A program made the translations under genes and the position numbers. From Jannaschia seosinensis (GTDB taxonomy: Bacteria > Pseudomonadota > Alphaproteobacteria > Rhodobacterales > Rhodobacteraceae): a stretch of 64,000 nt of DNA. Positions 1-10,135 of this stretch are shown piece by piece. Location of the stretch: the NCBI RefSeq assembly GCF_001408515.1, contig NZ_CYPR01000228.1, positions 51,045-115,044 of the forward strand, given 5' to 3'. The notes below the pieces were generated by a model, which did not search any database, had not been told where the DNA came from, and saw only the letters and a list, made by a program, of their open reading frames with translations. Positions within the stretch are counted from its first letter, which is position 1, and the number at the start of each line of letters is the position of its first letter.

Positions 1-2658
1 CACGAGACGGGCGGCCTTGTTGTAGCCGATGCCGAGCTTGCGCTGGATGTAGGAGGTGGAGCATTTGCGGTCGTTGGCGACGATGGCCACCGCCTGATCG
101 TAGAGCGCGTCCTCGCCGCCGGTATTGCCGCCGAGGCCCAAGACCGCGTCGATATCGCCGGCCGCCTCGCCGTCGGGACCGTCGAGAACGCTCGACGCGT
201 AATCCGGCGGGCCGAAGCTCTTGAGGTGGTTGACGATCTCCTCGACCTCCTCGTCGGAGCAGAACGGGCCGTGGACGCGCGTGATCCGGGAGCCGCCGGC
301 CATGTAGAGCATGTCGCCCATGCCCAGAAGCTGCTCGGCGCCCATCTCGCCCAGGATCGTCCGGCTGTCGATCTTGGAGGTGACGTGGAAGCTGATCCGC
401 GTGGGGAAGTTGGCCTTGATCGTGCCGGTGATGACGTCGACCGACGGGCGCTGCGTGGCCATCACGAGGTGGATGCCCGAGGCGCGCGCCATCTGCGCGA
501 GACGCTGGATGCAGGCCTCGATCTCCTTGCCCGCGACCATCATCAGGTCGGCCATCTCGTCGACGATGACGACGATATAGGGCATCTTTTCCGGCAGCGT
601 CTCCTCGGTCTCGAAGACGGGTTCGCCGGTTTCGTCGTCGAAGCCGGTCTGGACCGTGCGGGAGAACATCTCTCCGCGCGCCAGCGTCTCGGCGACGCGG
701 GCATTGTAGCCGTCGATGTTGCGTACGCCCATCTTCGACATCTTGCGGTAGCGGTCCTCCATCTCGCCCACGACCCATTTCAGGGCCACGACCGCCTTCT
801 TCGGATCGGTGACGACGGGCGACAGAAGATGCGGAATGCCGTCATAGACGCTGAGTTCCAGCATCTTCGGGTCGATCATGATCATCCGGCATTCGTCGGG
901 GCGAAGCTTGTAGAGGAGGCTGAGGATCATCGTGTTGATCGCCACCGACTTGCCCGAGCCGGTCGTCCCCGCGATCAGCAGGTGCGGCATCTTGGCAAGG
1001 TTGGCGATGATCGGCGCGCCGCTGATATCCTTGCCCAGCGCGAGCGGGAGGGCATGGCTGTCGTCGCCGAAATCGCCGGCCGACAGGATCTCGCGAAGGA
1101 CGACCTTCTCGCGCCGCTCGTTGGGCAGTTCGATCCCGATGACGGAGCGGCCCGGCACGGTCGAGACGCGGGCCGAGAGCGCCGACATCGACCGCGCGAT
1201 GTCATCGGCCAGCCCGATCACCCGCGACGCCTTGAGGCCGGGCGCGGGCTCCAGCTCGTACATGGTCACGACGGGGCCGGGGCGTACGGAGACGATCTCG
1301 CCCTTGACGCCGTAATCGTCGAGAACCGCCTCGAGCGTGCGCGCATTCTCCTCCAGCGCCTCCTCGGAGAGGTGGTGGCGCTCGACGGTTCCCGGATCGG
1401 CGAGAAGGTTGATCGGCGGCATCTCGTAGCCGGTCTCGTCGTCGCGGCCGCGCGCACCGGATTGCGCCTCGGCGCGGGCCTGGGCCGACGGGGTCGCGGG
1501 ACGGACGGGGGCCTGCACGACCCTGCGAGGGGCTGGCGCGCCGGCGGCTTCGGGGCGCGCCTGTTCGGCCGGTGCCTCGGCCTCCTCGGTCTCGATCAGC
1601 GGATCGGCGTCGAGGTCGAAGGCTTCGATCTGGGCTTGCGCGGGGCGCGGCGCCTCCGTCCGCGCGGCGGCGGTCAGGACAGGCTCCGTGCGTGCCTCCG
1701 GCGCCGTGGCGTCCGGGGCCTCTGCGTCATCGGCGCGGCGCATGCGGGTGCGCACGGCGTTGGCGATGCGGGCCTGGATGCGGTCCCCGGCCGGCGCCTC
1801 GTCGTCATGGTCGAAATCGTCCCTGTCGTCGCCGTCAGCGGCGGCACCGGCACCGCCGAGATTGGGCAGCCAGGACAGGAACGAGCGGCGCGGCGCCTCG
1901 TCGCTTCTGTCGTCGTCTCCGTAAAGCGCCGCCTCGCGCGCCGCGGCCCGTGCCGCCCGCCGTTCGCGCCACGCGCTCGCGCCGGCGGCGGTGCCGCGAA
2001 CGGTCCCCCGCGCGGCCGTTCCGGTCAGAAGGCGGACGCCGTGCATGGCATGGCCCAACCCTTCGAGGAAATAGACACCCGCATTCACCGCATCCTCGCG
2101 CGTGAAGCCGAGCACCCAGCCGCCGCAGACGAGGGCAGCCACCGCGATCAGGATGGACAGGATCTTGAGCCCGATGCTCGCCGTGATCGGCAGCACCGAC
2201 AGAAGCGCCCCGAGCGCCGTATCGCCGAACAGCCCGCCCAGCCCGAAATCGTGGGTCCAATCCGGTCCGGGCACGAGCGAGGCGGCATAGAGCGACACCA
2301 GGAGCATCCAGGCCGGCACGAAGAGGATGCGCGGCAGCGCCCTCTCCGAGCCCAGGTGCCCCGCGAACCGCACGCCCCACGCGATCAGCCCCGCCGCGAA
2401 GCCCAGCGCACCGTAACCCAGCACGAGATAGAGCGGCGCGGCCAACGACGCGCCGAACATGCCCAGCCAGTTGCGCGGCGCGCGGTCGGTCGCCGCCAGC
2501 CAGTTCGGATCCTCGGGGCTGTAGCTCAGGAGCATCGCCGCCATGAGCAGACCCAGGATCACCATCAGCACGCCCAGCCCCTCACGTCCGCGGCGGGCGA
2601 GGCTGATCTGCAGGTTGCTGTCGAGAAGGGGATCGCGTTGCCGCACCTGATAGGCCAT
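1..2658 (-). CDS. ftsK: DNA translocase FtsK (3' end beyond window)
   Basis: FtsK/SpoIIIE is the septal ATP-driven DNA pump that clears chromosome dimers and termini at division. About 886 residues are visible. The N-terminus has several hydrophobic segments (roughly residues 20-190). A long Ala/Asp/Glu-rich linker follows, then the motor domain with Walker A GTTGSGKS (near residue 565) and Walker [13 protein letters not shown] (near 695). The end of the visible part is the start of the winged-helix gamma domain that reads KOPS; the last residues and the stop lie to the left of base 1. The ATG at 2658 follows AGAGGAG at good spacing, and 11 bp separate it from the aminotransferase gene upstream. 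The motor domain makes the family call certain; only the C-terminus is unseen. Confidence 0.96.
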   Translation of the reverse strand, partial: MAYQVRQRDPLLDSNLQISLARRGREGLGVLMVILGLLMAAMLLSYSPEDPNWLAATDRAPRNWLGMFGASLAAPLYLVLGYGALGFAAGLIAWGVRFAGHLGSERALPRILFVPAWMLLVSLYAASLVPGPDWTHDFGLGGLFGDTALGALLSVLPITASIGLKILSILIAVAALVCGGWVLGFTREDAVNAGVYFLEGLGHAMHGVRLLTGTAARGTVRGTAAGASAWRERRAARAAAREAALYGDDDRSDEAPRRSFLSWLPNLGGAGAAADGDDRDDFDHDDEAPAGDRIQARIANAVRTRMRRADDAEAPDATAPEARTEPVLTAAARTEAPRPAQAQIEAFDLDADPLIETEEAEAPAEQARPEAAGAPAPRRVVQAPVRPATPSAQARAEAQSGARGRDDETGYEMPPINLLADPGTVERHHLSEEALEENARTLEAVLDDYGVKGEIVSVRPGPVVTMYELEPAPGLKASRVIGLADDIARSMSALSARVSTVPGRSVIGIELPNERREKVVLREILSAGDFGDDSHALPLALGKDISGAPIIANLAKMPHLLIAGTTGSGKSVAINTMILSLLYKLRPDECRMIMIDPKMLELSVYDGIPHLLSPVVTDPKKAVVALKWVVGEMEDRYRKMSKMGVRNIDGYNARVAETLARGEMFSRTVQTGFDDETGEPVFETEETLPEKMPYIVVIVDEMADLMMVAGKEIEACIQRLAQMARASGIHLVMATQRPSVDVITGTIKANFPTRISFHVTSKIDSRTILGEMGAEQLLGMGDMLYMAGGSRITRVHGPFCSDEEVEEIVNHLKSFGPPDYASSVLDGPDGEAAGDIDAVLGLGGNTGGEDALYDQAVAIVANDRKCSTSYIQRKLGIGYNKAARLV

Positions 2659-2669
2659 CGGGGCTCCTC

Positions 2670-3860
2670 TTACGTTTGCAATCCGTCGCGCAGGCGGGTC
2701 AGCCCCTCGATCGTCTCGTCGAGAGGCCCCACGAGGGCGGCGCGGATATGTTGGGCACCGGGATTTCCGGCTTTCGTGTCACGCGCCAGATAGGCACCGG
2801 GCAGGACCTTGACGCCCGTCTCGGTCCACAGCTTCAGCGTCGCCGCTTCGCCGTCTATCCCGTCGGGCGTGGGCAGCCACAGGAAGAATCCTGCCTCGGG
2901 GATGTGCTCGGGGCCGAGGATTCGCGCGGCGGCCGCGAATTTCTCGGCGTAGAGGGCGCGGTTGACCCGGACGTGATCCTCGTCATCCCAGACGGCGGCG
3001 GCGGCCATCTGCAGGGGCAGGGGGAGGGGCGCGCCGGCATAGGCGCGAAGCTGCTTCATCCGCGCGATATTGCCCGGACCCGAAACCGCGAAACCCGACC
3101 GCAATCCGGCGAGGTTCGACCGCTTCGACAGGGAGTGAAACGCCACGACGCGGTCCGGATCGGCACCCGTGGCGCGCACGGCCTCGAGGATGCCGGTGGG
3201 CGGGCTGCCGCGATAGATTTCGGCGTAGCACTCGTCGGCGAAGATCTTGAAATCGTGCCGCTCGGCCAGGCGCAGCAGGTCCGACCAGTAGTCCAGCGAG
3301 GCCACCGACCCCTGCGGATTGGCGGGGGAGCAGATGTAGACAATCGCCGTCCGGTCGAGCAATTCCGCGTCCAGCGCGCCGAAATCCGGCAGATGTCCCG
3401 TTTCGGCGGTGGCGTTCACGTAGACCGGCTCTGCCCCCACGCTGAGCGAGGCGACGGCATAGACCTGATAGAACGGGTTCGGCGTCAGGATGACGGGGCG
3501 CTTGCCGTTCTTGGTCTCCGGGCAAAGCGCCATCGAAGTGTTGTACAGCCCCTCCCGCGTGCCGTTGAGCGCAAGGATGTGCCGGTCGGGATCGGCGTCG
3601 TAGTCGTAGCGCCGCTTCAGCCATCCGGCGCAGGCGGAGAGAAGCTCCGGCGCGCCGTCATTGGGCGGATAGGACATGAAGGCGGCCTGATGGCGCGCGA
3701 TCACCTCGCCCACGAAGGCGGGCGGAAGATGGCGCGGATCGCCGATGGTCATCTGAATCGGGGTGTCGCTGCCCGGCGCGCGGTCGCCGATCAGGGTCCG
3801 CAGGCGCGGAAATGCGTATTCGGGCAGTTCGGAGAACCGCTTTGGGGAATTCATGCTCAT
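2670..3860 (-). CDS. dapC: PLP aminotransferase class I/II, DapC-like
   Basis: A fold-type I PLP aminotransferase of 396 residues. The PLP lysine lies in [15 protein letters not shown] (near residue 245). ADECYAEIY supplies the Asp/Tyr cofactor contacts and SPANPQG resembles the family's NPTG motif. The closest family I recognise is the N-succinyldiaminopimelate aminotransferase group used in lysine and meso-diaminopimelate synthesis, which would make it a peptidoglycan precursor gene beside ftsK. The substrate cannot be fixed from sequence, so the class is near certain and the DapC name is an inference. The start has two nearby Met codons (MSMN); the outer one is used. It lies just upstream of ftsK on the same strand and may share its transcript. 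Confidence 0.85.
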   Translation of the reverse strand: MSMNSPKRFSELPEYAFPRLRTLIGDRAPGSDTPIQMTIGDPRHLPPAFVGEVIARHQAAFMSYPPNDGAPELLSACAGWLKRRYDYDADPDRHILALNGTREGLYNTSMALCPETKNGKRPVILTPNPFYQVYAVASLSVGAEPVYVNATAETGHLPDFGALDAELLDRTAIVYICSPANPQGSVASLDYWSDLLRLAERHDFKIFADECYAEIYRGSPPTGILEAVRATGADPDRVVAFHSLSKRSNLAGLRSGFAVSGPGNIARMKQLRAYAGAPLPLPLQMAAAAVWDDEDHVRVNRALYAEKFAAAARILGPEHIPEAGFFLWLPTPDGIDGEAATLKLWTETGVKVLPGAYLARDTKAGNPGAQHIRAALVGPLDETIEGLTRLRDGLQT

Positions 3861-3977
3861 GCCTCGTGCGGGTGCTCTGTCGGCCCCGTTTTCGCTACGA
3901 TAGCAGGGCCGGGGTTGAAGGGTCCAACGAAAATCCGGCGCGGCCGCCGGGGTGTGGCTTTCGGGCCGGGTGCGGGA

Positions 3978-5303
3978 TCAGGCCAGCGCCGTCTCCATCG
4001 CCGCGCCGAGGCGCAGGAGCCGTTCCTCGGCCATGGGCGGAGCCAGGGCCATCAGCCCGCACATCGCCGTCTCCGTCGGCAGCGTCAGCCCGCACAGGCC
4101 CAGCACGTTGCCCACCCGCGTATTGCGCAGCGCCAGCAGGTTCTCGGTGACGTAATACTCGTCGTCCTCGATCAGACGCTGCCGGTCGGGAGCGGTGCTG
4201 GCGACCGTGGGCAGCAGGATCGCGTCGTAGCCGGCGGTGTCGCGCAGATATTCCCGCTCGGCGGCCGCGCGGGTGCGGTAAGCGGCCAGCACGTCGGCCG
4301 CGTCCATGTCCCGCCCGGTGCGGAAGCGTTGCAGGATGCGGTCGAACATCAGATCCGGCGCGGCCTCGATCCGGTCGCGCCAGATCGCATAGGCCTCGGG
4401 CGAGAACAGACAGGGCGTCAGGTCCATCGCCGTCTTGACCGCCGGCACCTCGCCACGCGCGATGACCGCACCGGCCTCCTCGAGGCGCGCGACGGCGTCC
4501 TCGAAGGCGGCGCGCGGGGCGTCGCGGCTGCTTTCGGTGTAATCGGCCAGCACGAGGAAGCGGCGGCCCTTCAGCGTGGCGCCGGTGAGGTCGGTCGGAC
4601 GCCCCCCCTCCAGCAGCGCGAGGCCCAGCGCGGCGTCCTCGACGTTGCGGCAGAGCGGGCCGACCGTGTCCATGCTCTCGGCCAGGGGCACGCAGCCGCG
4701 CATCGACACGCGGCCCCACGACGTCTTGAGCCCCACGAGGTTGTTCCACGCCGCCGGGGTGCGCACCGATCCGCCCGTGTCGGAGCCGATCGCCAGCGGG
4801 GCCAGCCCGAAGGCCAGCGAGGCCGCCGCCCCGGAGGAGGAGCCGCCGGGGACGAGGGCGCGGTCGTGCCGGTTCGGCGGCGTGGCGGTCACCGGGTTGT
4901 AGCCGAGGCCGGAAAAGGCCAGCTCGCTCATATGCGTCTTGCCGAGGCAGACCGCCCCGCCCGCCGTGGCATTCGCCAGCACCTCCGCATCGTCGACCGG
5001 GACGCGGCCCTTCAGAAGCGCCGATCCCGCCTCGGTTGCGGTGCCCGCGCTGTCGAACATGTCCTTCCAGCTGATGGGTACACCGTCGAGCGGGCCGCGG
5101 CGCGTCCCGTTCCTCGCGCGCGTGGCGGCGGACGCGGCTTCGGCGCGGGCGCGGTCCTCGGTCGGGCGCGCGAAGATGATGTCGCGGTCCGCATTCGCGT
5201 CGATCGCGGCCAGATAGGTGTCGCACAGGGCCTCGGGGTCGATCGTGCCGTCGCCGATGCCCCGTCCCAGATCGCCCGCGCTCATCCAAAGCCAGTTTCG
5301 CAT
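3978..5303 (-). CDS. amidase (amidase-signature family)
   Basis: A 441-residue amidase-signature hydrolase. The Ser-cisSer-Lys triad is visible: Lys in GVPISWKDMF (near residue 76), the cis-Ser in GGSSSG (near 150) and the nucleophile in GSDTGGSVRTPA (near 171). The open frame reaches further upstream, but the ATG at 5303 (MRNWLWMSA) is preceded by GGAGGA five bases away, and the extra N-terminal residues look random, so this start is preferred. The family cleaves many amides, from glutamyl-tRNA to indoleacetamide. No gatC or gatB homologue is adjacent, so this is not evidently GatA. The substrate is unknown. It is divergent from the UbiH-type gene starting at 5386. Confidence 0.92.
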   Translation of the reverse strand: MRNWLWMSAGDLGRGIGDGTIDPEALCDTYLAAIDANADRDIIFARPTEDRARAEAASAATRARNGTRRGPLDGVPISWKDMFDSAGTATEAGSALLKGRVPVDDAEVLANATAGGAVCLGKTHMSELAFSGLGYNPVTATPPNRHDRALVPGGSSSGAAASLAFGLAPLAIGSDTGGSVRTPAAWNNLVGLKTSWGRVSMRGCVPLAESMDTVGPLCRNVEDAALGLALLEGGRPTDLTGATLKGRRFLVLADYTESSRDAPRAAFEDAVARLEEAGAVIARGEVPAVKTAMDLTPCLFSPEAYAIWRDRIEAAPDLMFDRILQRFRTGRDMDAADVLAAYRTRAAAEREYLRDTAGYDAILLPTVASTAPDRQRLIEDDEYYVTENLLALRNTRVGNVLGLCGLTLPTETAMCGLMALAPPMAEERLLRLGAAMETALA

Positions 5304-5385
5304 CGTATCCTCCGGTCCCGGTCGCGGTACGCTAGGCATCGGCGCCGCGATGGACAAGCCGGGCGGCACGATCATATCAGGCCCT

Positions 5386-6585
5386 ATGGATACGGATGTC
5401 ATCATCGTCGGCGGCGGGCTGTCGGGCCCGCTCACCGCTCTTGCCCTCGCCGAATCGGGCCTGCGCTCGGTCGTTCTCGACGCCGCGCCCGAGCCGGAGG
5501 CGGGCCGCGATTTCGACGGGCGGTCCTATGCCGTCGCGCTCGGCTCGGTCCACGTGCTCCGGGCGCTAGGCCTTTGGGACGCGCTGGAGGCCGAGGCGCA
5601 GCCGATCACCGGCATTCGCGCCAGCGACGGGCGCGCGGGCGAGGGGGCGGCACCTCTGCATCTGGCGTTTGAGGCGGCCGAGATCGGGGCGCCGTTCATG
5701 GGCCAGATGGTCGAGGACCGGTACCTGCGTCCGGTGCTGCGCGATGCATGCCGGGCCAGCGACCGGATCGAGATGCGCTTCGGCACCCGCGTCACCGCGC
5801 AGGAGACCGCGCCCGGACAGGTTCGCGTCACGGCGGGCGACACGCTGACCGCGCGCCTCCTTCTGGGTTGCGACGGGCGGGGCAGCGGCGTGGCGGAGCG
5901 GGCGGGCATCCGGCGCATGGTGAAGGAATACGGCCAGACGTCGCTCGTCTGCGTGGTCGCGCATGAGCGGCCGCATGACGGTGTGGCGCACCAGTTCTTC
6001 ATGCCGCCCGGCCCGCTCGCGATCCTGCCGCTGCGGGGCAACCGCTCCAGCATCGTCTGGACCGAGGCGCCCGATGTCGCCGCCGGGATCATGGAGATGG
6101 ACGAGGCCAACTGGCTGGACGTGCTCCGCCCCCGGTTCGGCAGCTTTCTCGGCAATATCGCCCTTGCCGGCACGCGCCATGCCTATCCGCTGGATCTGCG
6201 TCTGGCGGAGCGTTTCGTCGCCGACCGGGTGGCGCTGGTGGGCGATGCGGCGCACGGGATCCATCCGATCGCGGGGCAGGGCCTGAACCTCGGGATCAAG
6301 GACGTCGCGGCGCTTGCGGATGTGCTGGGCGGGGCGCGGGCGCGGGGAGAGGATATCGGCGCGGCGGACGTTCTGGCGCGATACGAGCGGTGGCGCCGGT
6401 TCGACACGGCGGCAATGGGGTTCGCGACGGATGCGGTGAACCGGCTGTTCTCGAACGACAATCCAATCCTTCGTCTGGGCCGCGATCTCGGGATGGGGGC
6501 GATCTCGCGGATGCCCGCGATACGGCGCCGTTTTATTCGCGAGGCGGCGGGGCTGACCGGCGACCTGCCCCGGCTGATGCGCTAG
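5386..6585 (+). CDS. UbiH/UbiF/Coq6-family FAD hydroxylase
   Basis: A 399-residue class A flavoprotein monooxygenase. It shows the N-terminal dinucleotide fold DVIIVGGGLSGPL, the DG motif in LLGCDGRGSGVAERAG and the GD motif in VALVGDAAHGIHPIAGQGLN, which is diagnostic of the ubiquinone-ring hydroxylase family. It probably hydroxylates a polyprenyl-phenol intermediate in ubiquinone synthesis at the membrane. Which ring position it acts on cannot be read from sequence. The start at 5386 gives the usual short lead to the FAD fold; an in-frame ATG at 5350 would add 12 residues. It is divergent from the amidase and convergent with the Trm112 gene. Confidence 0.9.
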   Translation: MDTDVIIVGGGLSGPLTALALAESGLRSVVLDAAPEPEAGRDFDGRSYAVALGSVHVLRALGLWDALEAEAQPITGIRASDGRAGEGAAPLHLAFEAAEIGAPFMGQMVEDRYLRPVLRDACRASDRIEMRFGTRVTAQETAPGQVRVTAGDTLTARLLLGCDGRGSGVAERAGIRRMVKEYGQTSLVCVVAHERPHDGVAHQFFMPPGPLAILPLRGNRSSIVWTEAPDVAAGIMEMDEANWLDVLRPRFGSFLGNIALAGTRHAYPLDLRLAERFVADRVALVGDAAHGIHPIAGQGLNLGIKDVAALADVLGGARARGEDIGAADVLARYERWRRFDTAAMGFATDAVNRLFSNDNPILRLGRDLGMGAISRMPAIRRRFIREAAGLTGDLPRLMR

Positions 6586-6636
6586 TCGGCGCGTTCCCGG
6601 GCAAGAACCGCTGGCGGTAACCGCCGCGGCCCGCCC

Positions 6637-6819
6637 TCAATCCAGCTTGCGCGCCTCGTCGATCAGCATGATCGGAATGCCGCCGCGCACCGGATAGGCC
6701 AAGCCCGCCGATTTCGAGATCAACTCCTGCGCCTCGGCATCCCAGACCAAGAGGCCCTGTGTCTGCGGGCAGACCAGCGCCTCCAGCATCCGACGATCGT
6801 GTTGCGGGGTGTCGGTCAC
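6637..6819 (-). CDS. Trm112-family zinc-ribbon-like protein
   Basis: A 60-residue protein of the Trm112 / YcaR family, recognised by [16 protein letters not shown] and [17 protein letters not shown]. Only one of the usual four cysteines remains, as in many bacterial members. Eukaryotic Trm112 activates methyltransferases; the bacterial role is poorly defined. It starts with GTG, and that GTG overlaps the TGA of the LON-domain gene (GTGA, 6816-6819), so the two are likely translationally coupled. Confidence 0.85.
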   Translation of the reverse strand: MTDTPQHDRRMLEALVCPQTQGLLVWDAEAQELISKSAGLAYPVRGGIPIMLIDEARKLD

Positions 6820-7460
6820 TGAAGCATCTCCTCTCCGGTGCCGCCGCGCAGCGCGATTTCCATCAATGTGACCACCGTCTCGCGCCGCGTGGCGAGGGAC
6901 GGGGCCTCCAGAAGCGCCTGTTTTTCCTCTGGCTCGAAGGGACAGAGCATCGACAGGGAATTGATCAGCAATTCTTCCTCGGCATCCTTGAGGCTGTCCC
7001 AATCGGTCGACAGGCCCTGATCCTCGAAATAGCGGTGCAGCAGGTCGAGGAAGGCGGGGCGGTCGAACCGTTCGTCCACCTCGGGGCGGCCGAGATCGCG
7101 CTCGAACCCTTCCCAGGTCACATCCGCCTGCAGATAGGGCTCAAATCCCGACACCTCGCGCGTGATGCGATACCGCGACACGCCCGACAGGGTGACCATG
7201 TAGCGCCGATCCTCGGTCTCGCTGATCTGGGTCAAGCGGCCGGCGCAGCCGATGCTCTGCAATTCGCGCCCGTCGCCCGTTTTCTGGGCGCGGGGCTGGA
7301 CCATGCCGATCAGGCGATGCTCGGTCTTGAGGCAATCGTCGATCATCTGCAGGTAACGCGGCTCGAAGATGTGCAACGGCAGCCGGCTGCGCGGCAGAAG
7401 CAGCGCACCAGGCAGTGGAAACACGGGGATTTTGGCGGGCAAATCGGCTGAGCGGTACAT
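6816..7460 (-). CDS. LON N-terminal substrate-binding domain protein
   Basis: About 214 residues, consisting only of the LON peptidase substrate-binding (PUA-like) domain. Signature segments are [13 protein letters not shown] and [16 protein letters not shown] near the N-terminus, and GCAGRLTQI further on. There is no AAA+ or protease domain, so it is not Lon itself. Stand-alone LON domains are common in alphaproteobacteria, and their function is not established. An in-frame ATG at 7484 would add eight residues; neither start has a clear Shine-Dalgarno, and 7460 was chosen because it fits the usual short lead before the VFPLPG motif. It is followed by the Trm112 gene with a GTGA overlap, and the thioredoxin gene lies 64 bp upstream. 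Confidence 0.88.
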   Translation of the reverse strand: MYRSADLPAKIPVFPLPGALLLPRSRLPLHIFEPRYLQMIDDCLKTEHRLIGMVQPRAQKTGDGRELQSIGCAGRLTQISETEDRRYMVTLSGVSRYRITREVSGFEPYLQADVTWEGFERDLGRPEVDERFDRPAFLDLLHRYFEDQGLSTDWDSLKDAEEELLINSLSMLCPFEPEEKQALLEAPSLATRRETVVTLMEIALRGGTGEEMLQ

Positions 7461-7524
7461 GGCCAGAGATTTAGGGCGCATCACAGGACATGACAGGGCA
7501 TTCGCGCAAACGTGCGCGTTTGTC

Positions 7525-8448
7525 TCAGACGAAGATCATCGAGGACAGCTTGCGCCGGCCTCTCTGAGCCACCGGATCCTTCGGCCCGGCCGCCTCGAAC
7601 AGCGTGAACAGCTGCGCACGCGCGGCCCCGTCATTCCAATCCCGGTCCCGGCGGAAGAGTTCCAGAAGATGATCGACCGCACCTTCGAGATCGCCCGCAC
7701 CCTGCAGCGCGGCGGCAAGGTCGAAGCGCGCCTGATGGTTGTCCGGATCGGCCTCGACGGCGGCCTGCAACTCGGCCACGGGGCCGGCATTGGCGGCCTG
7801 TTGTGCGAGGGCGAGCTGCGCGCGCGCGGCCTCGACCTCGGGGGCCTTCGCCACCTCGTCGGTCAGGCGCAGCAGGTGACCCTCGGCCTGATCGAATTCG
7901 CCCAAGGCGATATGCGCGCGGATCAGCCCGCCATGCGCGGCGGCATTCTCGGGATCCTCGCCGATGATGGCGGCGAACGTCTGGCCGGCATCCATGGCCG
8001 CGCCTTCGGCCAGCATCTCCTCGGCGGCGGCGAGCGCCTCGCCCAGACCGTCATCGCCCGGCACGCCGTTCGTGTTCATCGCGGCGACACGGTCGACGAA
8101 GGCCTTGACCTCCGCCTGGCTGATGGCGCCCTGAAAGCCGTCGACCGGCTGGCCCTGCCAGAAGGCGTAGACCGTGGGGATCGACTGGATGCGCAATTGC
8201 TGGGCGATCTGCTGGGCGCCGTCCACATCGACCTTGGCCATGCGCACGAGGCCCTTGGCGTCGGTCACCGCCTGCTCCAGCTGCGGGCCCAGGGTCTTGC
8301 ACGGCCCGCACCACGGGGCCCAGAAGTCGACGATCACCGGCACGGTCATGGACGCCTCGACGACCTCCGCCATGAAGGTGGCTTCGGTGACGTCGCGGAT
8401 CAGGTCGTTCGGTGCGGCGGGCTGCTGTGTCTGGCCGAGTTCGAGCAT
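7525..8448 (-). CDS. thioredoxin-TPR protein, CnoX/YbbN-like
   Basis: A 307-residue cytoplasmic protein. The N-terminal thioredoxin domain has the active site WAPWCGPCKTLGP (near residues 45-57). The C-terminal helical region has TPR-like repeats (around residues 120-290). This layout matches the CnoX/YbbN co-chaperedoxin family, which holds oxidation-damaged proteins and hands them to chaperones. Members differ in whether the CXXC is redox active; here CGPC is intact, so it should reduce disulfides. The ATG at 8448 follows AAGGAGG at seven bases, a strong site; longer open frame upstream is ignored. The xthA stop lies 58 bp upstream on the same strand. Confidence 0.92.
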   Translation of the reverse strand: MLELGQTQQPAAPNDLIRDVTEATFMAEVVEASMTVPVIVDFWAPWCGPCKTLGPQLEQAVTDAKGLVRMAKVDVDGAQQIAQQLRIQSIPTVYAFWQGQPVDGFQGAISQAEVKAFVDRVAAMNTNGVPGDDGLGEALAAAEEMLAEGAAMDAGQTFAAIIGEDPENAAAHGGLIRAHIALGEFDQAEGHLLRLTDEVAKAPEVEAARAQLALAQQAANAGPVAELQAAVEADPDNHQARFDLAAALQGAGDLEGAVDHLLELFRRDRDWNDGAARAQLFTLFEAAGPKDPVAQRGRRKLSSMIFV

Positions 8449-8506
8449 GGGGGGCCTCCTTGGTTGAGGGGCTATATGCGGCGCGCGGCGGCGCTTTCCA
8501 AGGGTT

Positions 8507-9295
8507 TCAGAGGTCGAAGGTCGCCAGAACCGGCGCATGATCCGACGGTTTCTCCCACCCCCGGACGTGGCGCAGAACGCGCGACGAATGGGCGGCGTTG
8601 GCGATGTCGGGCGTGGCCCAAACGTGGTCGAGCCGCCGGCCCTTGTCGGCCGCGTCCCAATCGGGCGAGCGGTAGGACCACCACGAATAGAGCGGCCCCT
8701 CGGGGATGTCCTGCCGGGTGATGTCGACCCAGGCGCCCGAATCCTGTGTCTCGGCCAGGGCTGCGACCTCGACCGGCGTGTGGCTGACGACCTTCAGAAG
8801 CTGTTTGTGCGACCACACGTCGTCCTCGCGCGGCGCGATGTTCAGGTCGCCGACGAGGATCGACCGCGCGGGCGCCTCGGCGTGGAAGGCGTCGCGCATG
8901 TCGCGCAGGTAGTCGAGCTTCTGGCCGAATTTGACGTTCATTTCGCGGTTGGGAACGTCGCCGCCGGCGGGGACGTAGAAATTGTGGATGACGGTCCCGT
9001 CCTCGAGCCGGCCCGCGACGTGGCGGGCATGGCCGAGCGCGGCGTGATCGACCGCGCCGGCCTCCTCCATCGGGCGCTTCGACAGGATGGCCACGCCGTT
9101 ATAGTCCTTCTGTCCCTGCGCGACGCGCCAGCGATAGCCCAGCCTCTCGAAGCCTTCGACGGGGATCTTCTCGACCGGGCTCTTGCATTCCTGCAGGCAG
9201 AGGATGTCGGGGGCCTCCTCCTCCAGAAGGCGCAGGACGAGCGCCTCGCGCAGCCGGACGGAGTTGATGTTCCAGGTCGCGAGGGTGAAGGGCAT
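8507..9295 (-). CDS. xthA: exodeoxyribonuclease III
   Basis: A 262-residue AP endonuclease / 3'-5' exonuclease for base-excision repair. The exonuclease-endonuclease-phosphatase motifs appear in order: LATWNINSVR, LCLQECKS with the metal-binding Glu, GDLNIAP, WWSYR, RRLDHVWAT and the C-terminal SDHAPV with the catalytic His. Length is normal for the family. The start at 9295 (MPFTLATWN) has GGAG six bases upstream; the open frame extends to 9799 but that part carries no family residues. It is probably the first gene of the minus-strand group that continues to the thioredoxin gene, with its promoter in the 9296-9623 gap. Confidence 0.96.
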   Translation of the reverse strand: MPFTLATWNINSVRLREALVLRLLEEEAPDILCLQECKSPVEKIPVEGFERLGYRWRVAQGQKDYNGVAILSKRPMEEAGAVDHAALGHARHVAGRLEDGTVIHNFYVPAGGDVPNREMNVKFGQKLDYLRDMRDAFHAEAPARSILVGDLNIAPREDDVWSHKQLLKVVSHTPVEVAALAETQDSGAWVDITRQDIPEGPLYSWWSYRSPDWDAADKGRRLDHVWATPDIANAAHSSRVLRHVRGWEKPSDHAPVLATFDL

Positions 9296-9623
9296 GCGGT
9301 CTCCGGGCGTGGGGTTCGGGCAGGGTTCGCCAAGTGGTCTCTGCACAGGATCCCGGGCGGGTTTGCAAGCTGTACGCGTCATACCGCTTCGTGGCCGCGC
9401 TGCCACCGGGAGGCGGTTCGGAACCGTCCGCCCGGTTCGGGGAAGCCATGCAAAACGGCGGGCGATATGTGCATTTGCGCACAAAAATCTCAGGTTTATC
9501 ACGCTCACGTGCATTGAGGTTGGCGTCTGCCGCCCGCATATCCCCCTCATCGGCAGGGCAGACCGCCCCGCCCGCAGACCACCGGCCCGGTTCGGGGCCG
9601 ATCTACCTGAAAGGAATTTCATC
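9296..9623. promoter_or_regulatory. divergent intergenic region, xthA / exported protein
   Basis: This 328-base gap separates two divergent genes and should hold both promoters. I see no protein or RNA gene. At 9468-9483 there is an inverted repeat, TGTGC and GCACA around ATTTGC. The stretch around 9478-9510 is the most AT-rich part and the likeliest promoter of the plus-strand gene. No operator can be assigned. Confidence 0.4.
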
Positions 9624-9965
9624 ATGAAAACCATCGTCGCCTCCGCCCTGATCGCCGCCGCAGCCCTTGCCGGTCTGCCCGCCACCGCACAGGTCGCCGC
9701 AGGGCCCGCAGGTGCCATCGCGCATTTCAACCTCGACCGGACCAATTCCGAGGACCTGCGCCTGCCGGAAGGCCGCACCGCCGGCACCGTGGTCTCCACC
9801 CGCTCGGAGAGCGTGCGTGCCGCAGTCTACGACCACTTCAACGGTGACGCGGACAGCTCGGCCGATCTGCGCGGTCTGAACGGTGCCACGGCCTTCGACG
9901 CAACGCCTGCCGTCGGTGTGGATATCGTCGACCGCATTCGCCGCGAGAGCGCCGAGAGCGAGTGA
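9624..9965 (+). CDS. small exported protein of unknown function
   Basis: A 113-residue protein I do not recognise. It begins with a classic signal peptide (MKTIVASALIAAAALAG, cleavage likely after ATA around residue 22). The mature chain of about 90 residues is acidic and polar, rich in Asp, Arg and Ser, with no cysteine and no membrane segment, so it should be periplasmic or secreted. The start follows AAGGAA at good spacing. It stands alone between the divergent xthA and the minus-strand cenR, with a GC-rich hairpin 55 bp downstream (10020-10048). Third-position G/C and the signal peptide support it as a real gene. Confidence 0.75.
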   Translation: MKTIVASALIAAAALAGLPATAQVAAGPAGAIAHFNLDRTNSEDLRLPEGRTAGTVVSTRSESVRAAVYDHFNGDADSSADLRGLNGATAFDATPAVGVDIVDRIRRESAESE

Positions 9966-10019
9966 CTTTGACGAAATAGCTGCGGGACGTCTCATCCCCG
10001 GTCTCCCCGCGGTGACGAT

Positions 10020-10048
10020 ACGCCTCCGACCATGCCGGTCGGGGGCGT
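10020..10048 (+). terminator. hairpin after the exported-protein gene
   Basis: A 12-bp stem with one G-T pair and the loop ATGCC lies 55 bp after the stop at 9965. No run of T follows, so termination is plausible but not proven. Confidence 0.4.
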
Positions 10049-10105
10049 GTCGCGTTCTGGACCATGCCCCTACGGCCGCACGTCGTGACCGCGCCCCGGC
10101 CCGCC

Positions 10106-10135
10106 AAAAAAAGAGGCCGGACACGAGGTCCGGCC
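10106..10135 (-). terminator. Rho-independent terminator, minus strand
   Basis: A perfect 8-bp stem (GGCCGGAC / GTCCGGCC) with a 5-nt loop is followed on the minus strand by TCTTTTTTT. This is the clearest intrinsic terminator in the window. It lies 155 bp beyond the cenR stop, too far to be only the cenR terminator without a long 3' UTR, which suggests a small transcript in between. Confidence 0.8.

Noticed and set aside
226..2793. Long plus-strand open frame opposite ftsK
   Set aside because: It mirrors ftsK codons in a GC-rich genome; low complexity (His/Arg/Asp-rich) and no family motif.
4760..4860. GatA assignment for the amidase
   Set aside because: No gatC or gatB homologue is adjacent, and the amidase signature is shared by many unrelated enzymes.
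2676..5672. Very long plus-strand open frame over dapC, amidase and UbiH
   Set aside because: It crosses three well-supported genes on both strands; codon-phase artefact of high GC.
6611..6626. GGCGGT / ACCGCC repeat between UbiH and Trm112 genes
   Set aside because: The loop is a single base, too small for a real hairpin.
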